A DNA stretch of 64,000 nt, from contig BDDD01001475.1 in assembly GCA_001972305.1 (NCBI GenBank), positions 154,751 through 218,750 of the forward strand, written 5' to 3'. The notes under the pieces were generated by a model, which ran no database searches, was not told where the DNA came from, and saw only the letters and a program-made list of their open reading frames with translations. The position numbers were made by a program, and so were the translations under genes. Positions within the stretch are counted from its first letter, which is position 1, and each line of letters starts with the position of its first letter. The stretch comes from Cephalotus follicularis (lineage: Eukaryota > Streptophyta > Magnoliopsida > Oxalidales > Cephalotaceae). Shown here piece by piece: positions 42,073 through 52,424 of the stretch.

Positions 42073-43351
42073 TGTTGACGATTTAGTCTCAATCTTAGTT
42101 TTGATGATAACATATTTACATTTGACAAGTTTACTTGATGTGCAAGAAATTACAAAGTTCAAAACCAAAGCAAAAGTCATCTGCAGAAGAAGACATCGAC
42201 CCTCAACAAATGACATCGACGTCCGTACAGAAAGACATCGATCCCTTTCAAGAAGACATCGACGTCTTTCATGCCAGAAGTTACAGGTCAAATTTGCATG
42301 AAGACATCGACTCCTACAAGCAAAGACATCGACGTCCGTACGAAAGAAGTCGATCCCTATCTGAAAGACATCGACGTCTTTAGGTACCAAAGTTACAGGA
42401 CAATTTCGAGTAATGACATCGATGCTTGTTTGAGAAGACATCGACGTCCGTACAAAAGATATTGACGCCTTTCCATAGACATCGATGCCTTTCTAGAGCT
42501 ACCTGCATTTCCCAGAAAATGCATCGACTCCCACAGAAGAAGTCGATGTGATGTTCAAAGATTCAAATCCTGGAGATTTCCCTGAAATGACATCAACGCC
42601 TTTAAAAAGACATCGACGTCTTTTTAAATGGTTTGACCCGGGAAACATGGAACGGCTAGTACGCACACTTCCAATGGCTATCAACGACCAAAGACATCGA
42701 CGCCTTTTTGAAAGACATCGACATATTTATATTAGGAGACAAAAATCAAAGATTGCAACTACACATGTTTTATATCAAAAGCTTCCATGATTTATGCAAC
42801 GGCTACAAATCTTTTCTGCCTATAAAAGGAAGAAAGAAACCTCAGAAGAACATAGAGAACAACACTGAACTACATCAATTCAATAAGAATCACACAATCA
42901 AGAGAGATTTCATATTCAAGCATTCTAGTGTGCAAAAAGCTCAAAGTGCTCAATAGTGTTCTAACAAGCTTCTAAGCTTTATCCTTTGAGATTTTCTGAG
43001 TGTTTCATATTGAGAGCTGTATTATTCATATCAACCTATTTGAGAGGTTATCTTGTAAACACTTTCACATTTTACTTGTAAAAGAGGAGAATCCTCCAAG
43101 GTCTTGTGATTGAGGTCAATCACGAAGTTGTAAGGTCTAACGAATTGCTGCCTTAATCAATTCGAGATAGTGGAAACTCAAGGAGCTCCCTTGGGAAAAG
43201 TGGACGTAGGCAAGAGTTAGCCGAACCACTCTAAATTCGTAGAAGTTTTTCTTTCCCTTTACTCTTTAAATTTAAAGTTTTTAAATTTCTGATATTTACT
43301 CAATATTCAATTCACCCCCCCTCTTGTATATTGCAAGAGTGTTTTATTTCA
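42073..43351 (+). mobile_element. 3' LTR of SIRE-like element
   Basis: Starts TGTTGACGATTTAG after the polypurine tract and ends GTGTTTTATTTCA at 43351, after which Tekay-B LTR sequence resumes (GGCGACACTCC). TATAAAAGG at 42822-42830 is a good TATA box. It carries the most regular TCGAC array of the window. The right end is inferred from the return of Tekay-B LTR similarity. Confidence 0.82.
42192..42490. repeat. GACATCGACG array with 111-112 bp higher-order period (SIRE-like LTR)
   Basis: GACATCGAC-type cores start at 42192, 42212, 42234, 42255; 42303, 42325, 42346, 42367; 42415, 42437, 42458 and 42478. Inside each group of four the steps are 20-22 bp. Groups are separated by 48 bp, giving a 111-112 bp higher-order unit whose four members differ in flank (for example the second always continues GTCCGTAC). 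Scattered pairs follow to about 42725. Confidence 0.93.
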
Positions 43352-43679
43352 GGCGACACTCCGTCACCTCAGCCAGTACGGCATCAATCACAATCCATCA
43401 ATCAAATCAAATCTAATCATTTCCAAGTAATTTATAAAATACTGAAAATAATACATTTATTTTAAAATGTATTGCATCATTAAAACCATGTTTCGATCCA
43501 TCGAAAACATACATTTATCAAAATATACATTTTCATATCAAATAATGATTTGTATAAAATCATGTACATATTTCTAAAATGAATAAAACACTTTAGAATC
43601 ATTCGTATTTCAATCATCAATTCATTTCATATCAAAATGCGATGCAAACATATGCTCAAAATGAAAGTCAGTCCCCCAA

Positions 43680-44168
43680 CAATCGGCTGCCCCTTTATGA
43701 CAGTCGGTTGTTTCCTCATGACAATCTGTTGTTTCCTTTAAACAGCTGGCTGTCCCGTATTTGGCAGTCGGCTGCCTCCCTTAACAGTCGGATGTCTCAT
43801 TTTTGACAGTCGGTTGCCCCTTTAACAGTCGGTTGTCTGCTCAAGACAGTTGGCTGTTTCGTGAACAGTACTCCTTTTTTTTACTTCGCCACTCACCCCA
43901 ACATTGCCATCTCAGCGAATCCGTGTGAAGTGACACGTGGACAGTCGACTGTCATCCTAAACAGTCGGTTGTGCCATCAATCAGTCGGCTGCGTTCTCTT
44001 GGTAGTTGGCTAATCATACAACAGGAGAAAACCTCCATTAAAACACATTTACAGTCGACTGGCTCCTTAGCACAGTCGGCGGTTTCCCTCGAGCAGTCGG
44101 CTGTTCACATTGAACAGTCGACTGGTAGCCTTAAACATTCAGCTGTCCTCTTTGGACAGTCGGCTGGT
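43680..44168. repeat. CAGTCGGCTG arrays A and B, Tekay-B 5' LTR
   Basis: About 20 core units in two clusters, matching 29442-29600 and 29680-29912. A unit GACAATCTGTTGTTTCCTC near 43721 has no counterpart in the 3' LTR. Confidence 0.88.
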
Positions 44169-44707
44169 CCTACTCGCGGTGCATAAAAATAGTAGAAAAT
44201 ACATGCAATCATCAATCCAAATCCAAACACAACAGAGCATTTATCATCAACAACACATTTCATGCTCATATCACAGTCCATTGCATGCATTTCATTCGTG
44301 AACGTCCATTATAACGGAACTTAAATCACATTTATAAAATTTTCCCTACCTTTGAATTCCTAGTTAGGAATTCCAATCCACCTCTTTAACTCCCAGATCC
44401 AAGGCATTCAAAGCTCCCAGGTTCGTCCAACGACTCCAACTGGTCTGGCACTCCCACTGGTTCGAGTCTCCAAACTTCCGGTTCAAGTGAGGAGCATTCG
44501 GGCTCAACCTCTCTCTCTTTTCTTCTCATTTCTTCCTCACAACTCTCGATCTCTTTGAATTGCTGATGGGAAGAGGAGAGAAAATGTGTTTTATGGAGAA
44601 AATGCGTTTCTCCCTCTTCTCCTTCTTTCTCTGCCAACACAAACCCCAAAAATTACTTTCCCCCTATCATGTCAGGGCTGGCAGCACGTTATACTGTCTG
44701 ACCCGTG

Positions 44708-44820
44708 GTAGTCGGCTGCTTTGCTTGGCCATTGGCTACCTCTGCCGACTGTTTCCTCAGCAGTCGGCTGGTACACTAAATGGGGTCCAGTCGACTGCCT
44801 CCCAAGGACAGTCGGCTGCC
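44708..44820. repeat. CAGTCGACTG array C, Tekay-B 5' LTR
   Basis: Counterpart of 30430-30558 with one unit fewer (the CAGTCGACTGTTTCC unit is fused to its neighbour). Confidence 0.8.
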
Positions 44821-44969
44821 CACCTGGTTCCCACACATTACACAATTTCCTCTATCTTTTTATGCAAACTTTAACATACAAGTGGGAAATTCATGATTCT
44901 CATTAATTCAAAGAGTAATTTACATCGGGAAATACAAAATTACATTTAACGAAAATCCCGGGTGTGACA

Positions 44970-44974
44970 CATGC
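44970..44974. repeat. Right target-site duplication of Tekay-B
   Basis: CATGC; the left copy 28462-28466 is CATGT. Confidence 0.8.
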
Positions 44975-45775
44975 TCAGCCCCACACGACGCAGATGATCC
45001 TGGAATATGGTAGAGTTCACCTTGTTTGGCTCCACTGTAGAGGGCTTCGCCAGGTTTTCAATCTCGACTACAGTCAAAATTGTCCTCTGGTTGAGACGTT
45101 GGGTATCCAATGAGTTGCACCATTGGCAAGGAGTGAAGCCGGGGAGATTCCTAACAAGGAAGTACCTCCCCCTCCAGCATTTGACAGATTTCGTAGGTTC
45201 CACCAACAGCTTCTTGGTCTGACCAATGAGCGACTTGAAATAATAACCGCTCTTGCTAGGTGATGCATTGAGGGAGTGAAACTCCTTGAATAGCCCCACT
45301 GTCGCTGTCACCGCGTCTCCAAACACTTCACCAAGAAGCCTATGATGAAGGCCCAGGATTGTACTTGAAGCAGTGAAAGATGAATTTGTAAGTGCCTCAA
45401 AATTTCAATGGCAAAGGGTGGTATGGGGAGTCTCAGGCCGTGCGACAGAGCATCTTCAAACACCACAAAGAGACTAGGTTTACTTTTTATGGTCTCCTTG
45501 AGATCTCGGGGGTGAAAGAACTCCAAGCTCCTCGGGAAACAGTATTTTTTGCACAGTTCTTTCACTCTTTCATGGAGGAGCACACTCCTATCGAAGTGAG
45601 TCCTGAAGACTTGGACCCCAGCCTCGGTAAAGGTGACATCAGGAGCACCCGCAGCAGCGGCGTCCATGGCCTCCTCTGTACCAAGAGGTCGCTCGGCGAC
45701 ATTCACCTTTCCTATCACACGGTGCACCTCTGAAGGGGTAGTGATTTGTCTGGTGGTTTGTTTAACCCTAGACAT
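44975..45775 (-). pseudogene. Tat-1 antisense gene, N-terminal half
   Basis: Start chosen at 45775 (MSRVKQTTRQITTPSEVHRV); the ORF upstream of it is hydrophobic and lies in the 5' leader. The conserved domain reads LKETIKSKPSLFVVFEDALS, LRLPIPPFAIEILRHLQIHL and LLQVQSWAFIIGFL. After a frameshift near 45325 it continues GEVFGDAVTATVGLFKEF, SPSKSGYYFKSLIGQTKKLL and SVKCWRGRYFLVRNLPGFTP, ending in DHLRRVGLSM at the Tekay-B edge. Removing Tekay-B and one target copy gives GLSMSPGRQYALDEEEE, so this and 26964-28466 are one gene. The domain resembles the plant 'putative gypsy-type transposon' family; its biochemical role is unknown. Confidence 0.82.
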
Positions 45776-46007
45776 CTGGAGATTCACGAAGAAGAGAGAG
45801 ATGGAGAGAAGACAAGAAAAACCCAAGAAAAAGCCCAAATAATTTCGGGAAACAAATTGAAGAGCACGGCTCAGCTGAGATTTTTACAAATTAAGAAATT
45901 GATTGAAAGTTTAGGAGTTCGAAAGCAGTGAGAGAACAAAGGTTTTCAAATCTGAAGAAGAGTAAAGAAACTTCTCAAAGAAGAAGGAACAATTTAAAGA
46001 GCTCTAG
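45776..46007 (-). other. Leader of Tat-1 antisense gene
   Basis: Purine-rich on the plus strand, with no domain. It lies between the likely start codon and the copia-2 LTR at 46008, and presumably holds the transcript 5' end and part of the promoter, now cut off. Confidence 0.5.
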
Positions 46008-48165
46008 TGATGGAAACGGAAAAACCGAATCCGGTGCCAAAATCGGACTCAGGCATATAGGGTGTAGAACAAAGCAAAAACATACAAACATGGCAACGGA
46101 AGAACAACCAATAAAACAAATGCAGTCCATAAAGGCATGTCCACAGACCACATGGATCACCACATCATCAATAGAATTGAATTGGTGTCACCGTAGCATA
46201 CAATGGTGACACACTATCATGGCAAGAAGAGAAGGACCAAGACATATACCAGCGGGTGAAGTCTCCTTCTTTCTCTGCCGCTACACGCTTAGGAAGACAC
46301 CAAACACGTTGCTTCCAAAATCCCTGGTACAGAAGCTACTAGTGTATGAACTCTCTCTCTCTCACCAAGCTTAGAAAAAGTAAATTGATATTGACCGAGG
46401 ATGTCAAAATCAATCCACCCTAGATAAGCACTTGCTTGATGTTTAACAATGAAGGGAACACAAACAATCTGCAGAGAGAAATTCGACTTTTTTTCTTTTC
46501 CCAGCAAAAACTCTACTCATTTCTTTTTTTAATTACATTTTCTGCGGAAAATACTTATCACTAGTCTCCTTCTTCTCTCTCCCACTCTCCCATTCACTTA
46601 GGATCATGGTCCTCACTCCTAGGGAGTCTGTGGCCATGATCTCCACGTTCCCATAACATGCAAGAATGGGAGATGGCTGCTGGAGATGAGAGAGAAAATG
46701 TGCCCATGAAGTGAGCTCGTGCACAGGTTGCACGTTCTGCTCAAAGACGTCGCGCCTTCCAAAGGACATCGACGCTCATGCAATGTGGCACTAAGAACAT
46801 CGACTCTTTCTATAAGACATTGACGGCTATAAAATCATTAAGCATCGACATCTTTGTAAAAGACGTCGACGCTTTGTTTGGCAAGTGAAAGAATTAGAGT
46901 CTAACTCTTTTAATGATCTCATGTACCCTTCAAATATTGGTTAAGTAAGATCAAACATATGCGTTTCCACAAAATGCAAAATCCACATAACCGATATTTG
47001 ACACCAAGACTTAATATGTCCAACATATTAAAGAACTAATCATTATAAGGCAGGGACCCTTTAAAATCTTGGTTAAGACAATAGGTGTTCATAAATTACC
47101 AAAATACCCCTAGGGTCCGGTTTAGCCATTCTAAATGGTCTTTGACCAATTTAAATGCTATTGGAATAATATCCAAATATTATCCAGATGGAAAAATTAA
47201 TCTAATTAATTTTCCCATAATTTATTACACACCTCATAAACCCTAAATTTTCTAAGTCGTCGGTTCACGTGTACTATAATCCCTTGTCATGCTTGGCCCC
47301 GATTGAGGTCTAGGGTAAGGATATGTGTCAACCCTAGATAATACCTCAATGACTAAAATATCTGATCATTACTAGGACCTTTGGTAAACTTTCCAAAAAT
47401 ATAATTTCCAGTCTACCTCAACCTTGGCCAAGGATTTCATAAGTCCAAAGTATAATCAGATCATAATAGAGTCGATCAGCTTCTCTCAGGTGTGACAATC
47501 CCATATTACGCACTAACTTATATTCGTACAGATTCGATCATACCCAAAGACCGCCTGATTGCCAGCCCTGCGCAAGGACTAGGTAAGGTGGAGATCAAAG
47601 TATAACCGTTTCCATACAATATAGAGTAATCGCTCAGGTCTAAGGATCAGACGAGTTTGAGAACTCGCTAAGTGATGATCACTTATACACAACCGCAACA
47701 AGTAGGAGTCACTATTGACACGAGAAAAGCGACTATCCAAATAGTGTCTCCTACGCGGGTCCAGTTCAATGCACACGTTCATAGCACGCACCCCGTATTT
47801 TCCCTAGTGTCCAACACATATGGTAGTGAGAGAATCCATCCTCCAATTCCATGAGCAGGCAACATACGTGCAAGTCTATCCGGTTCACTAATGCCCACAA
47901 AGTGAACCTATGACTTGGAACTAATTTCACATAAGGAATAAGGTAACCTATCTCACAGCCTCCATGCTAGGAATCCAACCTTATGTCAGGGCATCACAAG
48001 TGTAAGCAAGTAAATAACAAACTCCTTCAATTAAGTGATAAAACACAAGTGATATTGCCATAACAAAGTAGCACACATCATATATAAGGAATAAGATTGT
48101 GTCATACAAGATAAGATATAAAATGACAACCCATCTAATGGCTTGTCGGGTCACTAGATCTAACA
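46008..48165 (-). mobile_element. copia-2 3' LTR (2158 bp, complete)
   Basis: The plus strand starts TGATGGAAACGG and ends CTAGATCTAACA, i.e. TGTTAGATCTAG...CCGTTTCCATCA on the minus strand. The right edge abuts the polypurine tract. The left part aligns with the 5' LTR 54010-55197, with a 23-bp indel near 46337 (54340-54363). The TCGAC array is at 46746-46870. Confidence 0.92.
46746..46872. repeat. GACATCGACG array, copia-2 3' LTR
   Basis: Cores at 46746 (GACGTCGCG), 46765, 46796, 46816, 46841 and 46862 (GACGTCGACG). Steps are 19, 31, 20, 25 and 21 bp. The array is repeated in the 5' LTR at about 54776-54902. Confidence 0.88.
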
Positions 48166-48176
48166 ATCTTCCACTT
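48166..48176 (-). other. Polypurine tract of copia-2
   Basis: AAGTGGAAGAT on the minus strand before TGTTAGATC. Confidence 0.82.
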
Positions 48177-48186
48177 GACCCTCAAG

Positions 48187-50376
48187 TCATGCACTGCTAT
48201 AGCCTAGACCCATCATCCCATGATGATGTTCCAGAGCCTTGGTGCCCATTGCCTTGGTCAGTGGATCTGATGTGTTCTTCTCTGAGGAGACCCTCTCAAG
48301 CTGTATATCTCCCCTACCAATAATCTCACGGATCAAATGTTAGCGCCACTCGATGTGTTTGGATCGCTGGTGAGACCGCAGTTCCTTTGCTTGTGCTACA
48401 ACACCATTATTATCACAGTATATTACAACTAGACTAATAATGGATGGAACAACTCCTAGTTCAGTAATAAACTTGCGCATCCATACACCCTCCTTGGTGG
48501 CATCTGAGGCTGCTATGTACTCAGTTTCTGTGGTAGAATCTACAATAGTCCCTTGCTTTGAACTGCGCCAGCTCACAGCTCCACCATTAAGTACAGAAAA
48601 GTACCCAGAGACAGATTTGTGATCATCTGGATCACTATCAAAACTAGAGTCTGTGAAGCCCTCCAATTTCAGCTCACTATCTTTTCCATAGATCAAGAAC
48701 ATATCCTGAGTCCTCCTAAGGTACTTCAGGATTCCCTTGACCACTTCCCAGTGCTTCTCACCATGATCAGACTGAAAACGACTTGCCATACCCAGGGCAA
48801 GTGCAACATCAGGCTTAGTACATAACATGGCATACATGATCGACCCTACTGCCGAAGCATAAGGTATCCGACTCATGCATGCTCTCTCTTCAGATGTCTG
48901 AGGAGACGTCTTTCGATAAAGATGAATTCCTTCACCTATTGGCAATAGGCCTCTCTTGGAATTCTCCATGCTAAACCTCTTCAGTACCTTGGTGATGTAC
49001 TGGCTTTGGGAAAGCCCAAGCAACCTATTGGATCTATCCCTGAAGATCCTAATACCCAGTATATAGGTGGCTTCTCCCAAATCTTTCATGGAAAAATTCT
49101 TAGTTAGCCATATTTTTGCAGACTGCAACATCCCTACATCATTCCCAATGAGTAGAATGTCATCTACATATAGCACTAAGAAAGTAATACTAGGTCCCTC
49201 TTGCTTTCGATAAACACATGGCTCATCTACATTTTTAATAAAGTCAAAAGCTTTGACTGCTTCATCAAAACGTAGATTCCAGCTACGAGATGCTTTCTTT
49301 AGTCCATAGATGGACCACTCGAACTTGCACACCATGTGCGGGTGCTCGGAAGATGTAAACCCCTCAGGTTGGGACATATAAATGTCCTCTTCAAGATGCC
49401 CATTTAAGAATGTCGTCTTGACATCCATTTGCCATATCTCATAATCATAATGAGCGGCAATAGCTAGCAAAATCCTAATGGTTTTAAGCATGGCGACAGG
49501 TGAGAAAGTTTCAGTATAGTCGACTCCATGTCGTTGCCTATACCCTTTCGCCACTAATCGAGCTTTATAAGTCTCTATTTTTCCATCTGCATTCATCTTC
49601 TTCTTGAAGATCCATTTGCAGCATATAGGCACTATGCCTTCGGGTGCTTCAACCAAATTCCATACGTGGTTGGAGTACATGGAATCCATCTCAGATTTCA
49701 TGGCTCCTAGCCATGCTTCAAATTCAGTGCCTTGCACTACTTCTAGATAGCTAGCAGGCTCATCATCTTGAATGACGTTTATCTCATCAGTACCATCAAT
49801 GAGGAAACCAAACCTCTCAGGTGCCAATTGGATTCTGCCTGATCTCCTCAAAGGAGCTCTGCCTAACTGAGAACCATTCTCAACCTGAGATCCAATCTCA
49901 GTTGTGTCTGTTGAAGGTCTAACCTCCAACTCCTCCATCTCCTGTGTGGTTTCTACCTGTGGTAACTCCTTGAGTTCCACCTTACTCCCACTGTCTCCTT
50001 CAATAAGATATTCCTTCTCTAGGAACACAGCATTTTGTGAAACAAATATCTTTTGTTCGCTAGGGTGGTAGAAATAGTATCCTTTAGTTTCTTTAGGATA
50101 CCCCACAAACCTGCAACGGTCCGACCGCGCTTCCAGCTTATCTGCATCAAGCCTCTTGACATAAGCAGGACAGCCCCAAACCTTCAAATGGTTCAGGCTG
50201 GGTTTCCTCCCTGACCATACCTGGTATGGAGTAGAAGGCACAGATTCTGAAGGAATCTGATTCAAGATATAAGCAGCTGTATCTAGGGCATAACCCCAGA
50301 GATAGGTAGGAAGGTCAGAAGAAGACATCATCGATCGAACCATGTCTAACAATGTCTGATTCCTCCTTTCGGACAC
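48187..50376 (-). CDS. pol: copia-2 integrase end, reverse transcriptase and RNase H
   Basis: 678 clean codons down to 48340, then one stop (WR-TAA-HLIREIIG) and 50 more codons to the natural end GLGYSSA at 48187. The first codons (SERRNQTLLDMVRS) are inside integrase, just after its catalytic Glu region, so the start is a frame entry and not a true initiation site. RT: NHVWNLVEAPEGIVPICCKW, GVDYTETFSPVAMLKTIRIL, IWQMDVKTTFLNGHLEEDIY and the active site VLYVDDILLIGNDV, intact. RNase H: FTDSSFDSDPDDHKSVSGYF, DSTTETEYIAASDATKEGVW and VIYCDNNGVVAQAKELRSHQ. It is close to copia-1 (14263-16458) but much better preserved. Confidence 0.95.
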
Positions 50377-50404
50377 ACCATTATGCTGTGGTGTTCCAGG
50401 AGGA

Positions 50405-51111
50405 GTTCACTGAGATAGAATTCCGTTATCTCTAAGATAAACTAGGAATTCAACTGACAGGTATTCTCCACCTCGGTCCGACCGAAGCATTTTAATCGAT
50501 TTACCTGTCTGTTTTTCTACTTCAAGCCTGAACTCCTTAAATTTCTCAAAGGATTCTTACTTGTGTTTCATCAGATACACATAACCATACCGAGATAAAT
50601 CGTCAGTAAAGGTTTTGAAGTAGATATAACCACCTCGCACACTGACTGACATAGGACCACATACGTCAGTATGGACTAAACCCAGTAAGTCCATAGCCCT
50701 TTCTCCTTGACCAGAGAAGGGTGATTTGGTCATCTTTCCCAATAAACAAGATTCACAAGTTGGATAGGACTCTAAGTCCTGAATATCAAGGAGGTCATCC
50801 TTAACCAACTGTGATAGCCTAGCATCACTAAGATGACCAAGTCTACAATGCCAAGTATAGGTTTTATTTAGCTCAGTTTCTCTTTGTCTTTTCTTATTAT
50901 TACTTTGCTCAATGGACAGGAAATTTGATTGTGAAGTATTCAAGACATATAATCCATTGTTGATAACACCATTACCAACACAAACATTGTTCGAATATAT
51001 AGAACATCCAATGTCTTGGAATTTAAGCTCCAAGCCCAAAACACATAAGTGAGAAACACTTAAAATATTCCTTACAATATTCATAACAAAGTAGCATGGA
51101 TCCAAAGTCAA
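50405..51111 (-). pseudogene. pol: copia-2 integrase, N-terminal and core
   Basis: Starts in the protease-integrase linker (PCYFVMNIVRNILSVSHLCV). The zinc-binding region is YTWHCRLGHLSDARLSQLVK with CESCLLGKMTKSPFSGQGER. The core follows: LGLVHTDVCGPMSVSVRGGY (Asp), TFTDDLSRYGYVYLMKHK, a stop at about 50557, then KMLRSDRGGEYLSVEF-type sequence (second Asp) and a stop just before PPGTPQHNGVSERRN at about 50406. Confidence 0.9.
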
Positions 51112-51930
51112 TACATAACCATTACATAAATAAACATCACAAATTCCAACAGCTTAAGCAATGATCCTAGATCCATCACCAAGCCTCAAGTCCAGGTCTC
51201 CTGCTCCAAGATTTCTAACTTTTCTTAGTCCCTGCATTGAATTGCAAAGGTTAGTTCCACATCCAGTATCTAATACCCATGAAGAACTACTATTCAAAGC
51301 TAGATTAAGTTCAATCATGAACATACCTGATGTACTCGCACCATGTGGGTTATCAGCAGAGACAGCAGCAACAGCAACACGACAATCCTTTTTCCAGCGC
51401 CCGGTCTTACCGCACTGGAAACAAGCACCTTCAGCAACTAACTTCTTCATCCGATCTTTGGAAACACTCCCATTGGCTCCAAGCTTCCCCTTCTTCTTCT
51501 TTTGCTTCTTCTTACCCTTGCCTTTTGTGTTGACAGGCATGAGTACACCTTTCCCTTTACATGAAGACGAGGCACTGCCCTTTCCTTGGGCAGACCTAGA
51601 AGAAGGAAGAAGTAGGGAGTGGGTCTTTGACTTTCGAGACTCAAAATCGGCCTCAACCGTCCTCAACATAGCAATCAGCTCAGACAGAGTCACCTCTATC
51701 TTGTTCATGTGAAAGTTAACCAAAAACTGTGAGAACGACTTAGGAAGGGACGTCAAAATAAGATCCACATATAGATCATGGTCCATGACAAACCCTAATT
51801 GAGCCAGCTGCTCAATCATGTCTATCATCTTCAATACATGCTCATGGACTGAAGCTCCCTCTTGCATCTGCGCCTTGAAGAGTTTGTGTGATAGATTGAA
51901 CCTTTGAGCCCTCGACTCAGCTCCATACAT
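51112..51930 (-). pseudogene. copia-2 gag C-terminal half and protease
   Basis: Reads MYGAESRAQRFNLSHKLFKA, GASVHEHVLKMIDMIEQLAQ and LILTSLPKSFSQFLVNFHMN (capsid), a Lys-rich linker and the knuckle CFQCGKTGRWKKDC, in which the third ligand His has become Arg. Protease follows: SSSWVLDTGCGTNLCNSMQG with the catalytic D-T-G, then LDLRLGDGSRIIA and a stop at about 51152. The loss of the knuckle His should weaken RNA binding. Confidence 0.9.
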
Positions 51931-51933
51931 CTC

Positions 51934-52233
51934 CTAAAGATGGAGTAGTATAGCAGATAAGGTCTCAATCTTCTCATTTTGACGCTGAAGCTTGGGTGTC
52001 ATCCCAAGAAGGGCAAGACATCTAGCATGCTCATCATTTTCTAGCCACTTGGCTAGTCGCTCACTCTCTTCGAGCGTCAGATCTTCACCTAGTGAAGGAG
52101 GCCCCCCAGTCATCACATAGGCCATTTTATTGGACGTAAGGACGATCTTGAGGTTACGGTGCCAATCCTTGAAGTTGGGCCCATCAAGTTTGTTTGTCTC
52201 AAGTATACGGGGCATTGCATTTGATAAAGCCAT
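51934..52233 (-). pseudogene. gag: copia-2 gag N-terminal part
   Basis: Start at 52233: MALSNAMPRILETNKLDGPN, then FKDWHRNLKIVLTSNKMAYV, LEESERLAKWLENDEHARCL and LSAILLHL, followed by one stop before QEMYGAESRAQRF. It is the counterpart of copia-1 gag at 12476 (NYVNWLRNVRIVLNS). The single stop is the only barrier in gag. Confidence 0.92.
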
Positions 52234-52424
52234 TCTAGCAACCTAGATAAGGAAATATAAGCATGAGTTACATTTATTCCAATTTTAACATATGACAACC
52301 ATAACACTTGGTCTTTAGTTCTTATGGTTCCTCCCACTATTCTAATCGTATCCCATACCCCCATATTGAATTCGAGAAGTCCAACTTCCTAGTGGGGATT
52401 GGAATCCATCGCAATCATATTATA

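Larger units (their letters stand above)
37846..43351 (+). mobile_element. SIRE/Maximus-like copia fragment (5'-truncated)
   Basis: Plus-strand copia containing integrase, RT, RNase H, an extra env-position ORF, long 3' noncoding sequence, polypurine tract and 3' LTR. Gag, protease and 5' LTR are missing. It sits in the Tekay-B 5' LTR and replaces about 158 bp of it (the segment equal to about 28956-29112), so the insertion was accompanied by a deletion rather than a clean target duplication. Confidence 0.9.
28467..44969 (-). mobile_element. Tekay-like gypsy element B, complete but nested and broken
   Basis: Minus-strand chromovirus with 5' LTR (37362-44969, interrupted), Met-tRNA priming site, gag, protease, RT, RNase H, integrase with chromodomain-like tail, polypurine tract and 3' LTR (28467-30708). 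It inserted into the antisense gene of Tat-1 with a 5-bp target duplication. Later it received a solo LTR (32708-33821), a 499-bp duplication with filler (31507-32734) and a SIRE fragment (37846-43351). Without these insertions it is about 9.1 kb. Confidence 0.93.
43352..44969 (-). mobile_element. 5' LTR of Tekay-B, outer part
   Basis: Resumes at GGCGACACTCCGTCACC (compare 29113) and ends CCCGGGTGTGACA at 44969. It differs from the 3' LTR by scattered, mostly C/T and G/A changes and by gain or loss of whole array units. Confidence 0.92.

Noticed and set aside
42192..42490. CRISPR-like array
   Set aside because: The constant part is only 8-10 bp, the spacers are about 11-13 bp and partly repeated, and the context is a plant LTR with no cas genes.
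43971..44186. Open frame with heptad-like repeats (QSTGSLA, QSAVSLE, QSAVHIE, QSTGSLK)
   Set aside because: The 7-residue period is just the 21-bp DNA spacing of the CAGTCGACTG array. Other LTR copies put the repeat in other frames with stops, and there is no start or domain context, so the selection, if any, is on DNA.
45776..45838. Signal-peptide-like start MGFFLGFSCLLSISLFFVNL of the antisense gene
   Set aside because: It is hydrophobic, but the conserved domain start fits the internal Met at 45775. The upstream codons look like leader that happens to be open.
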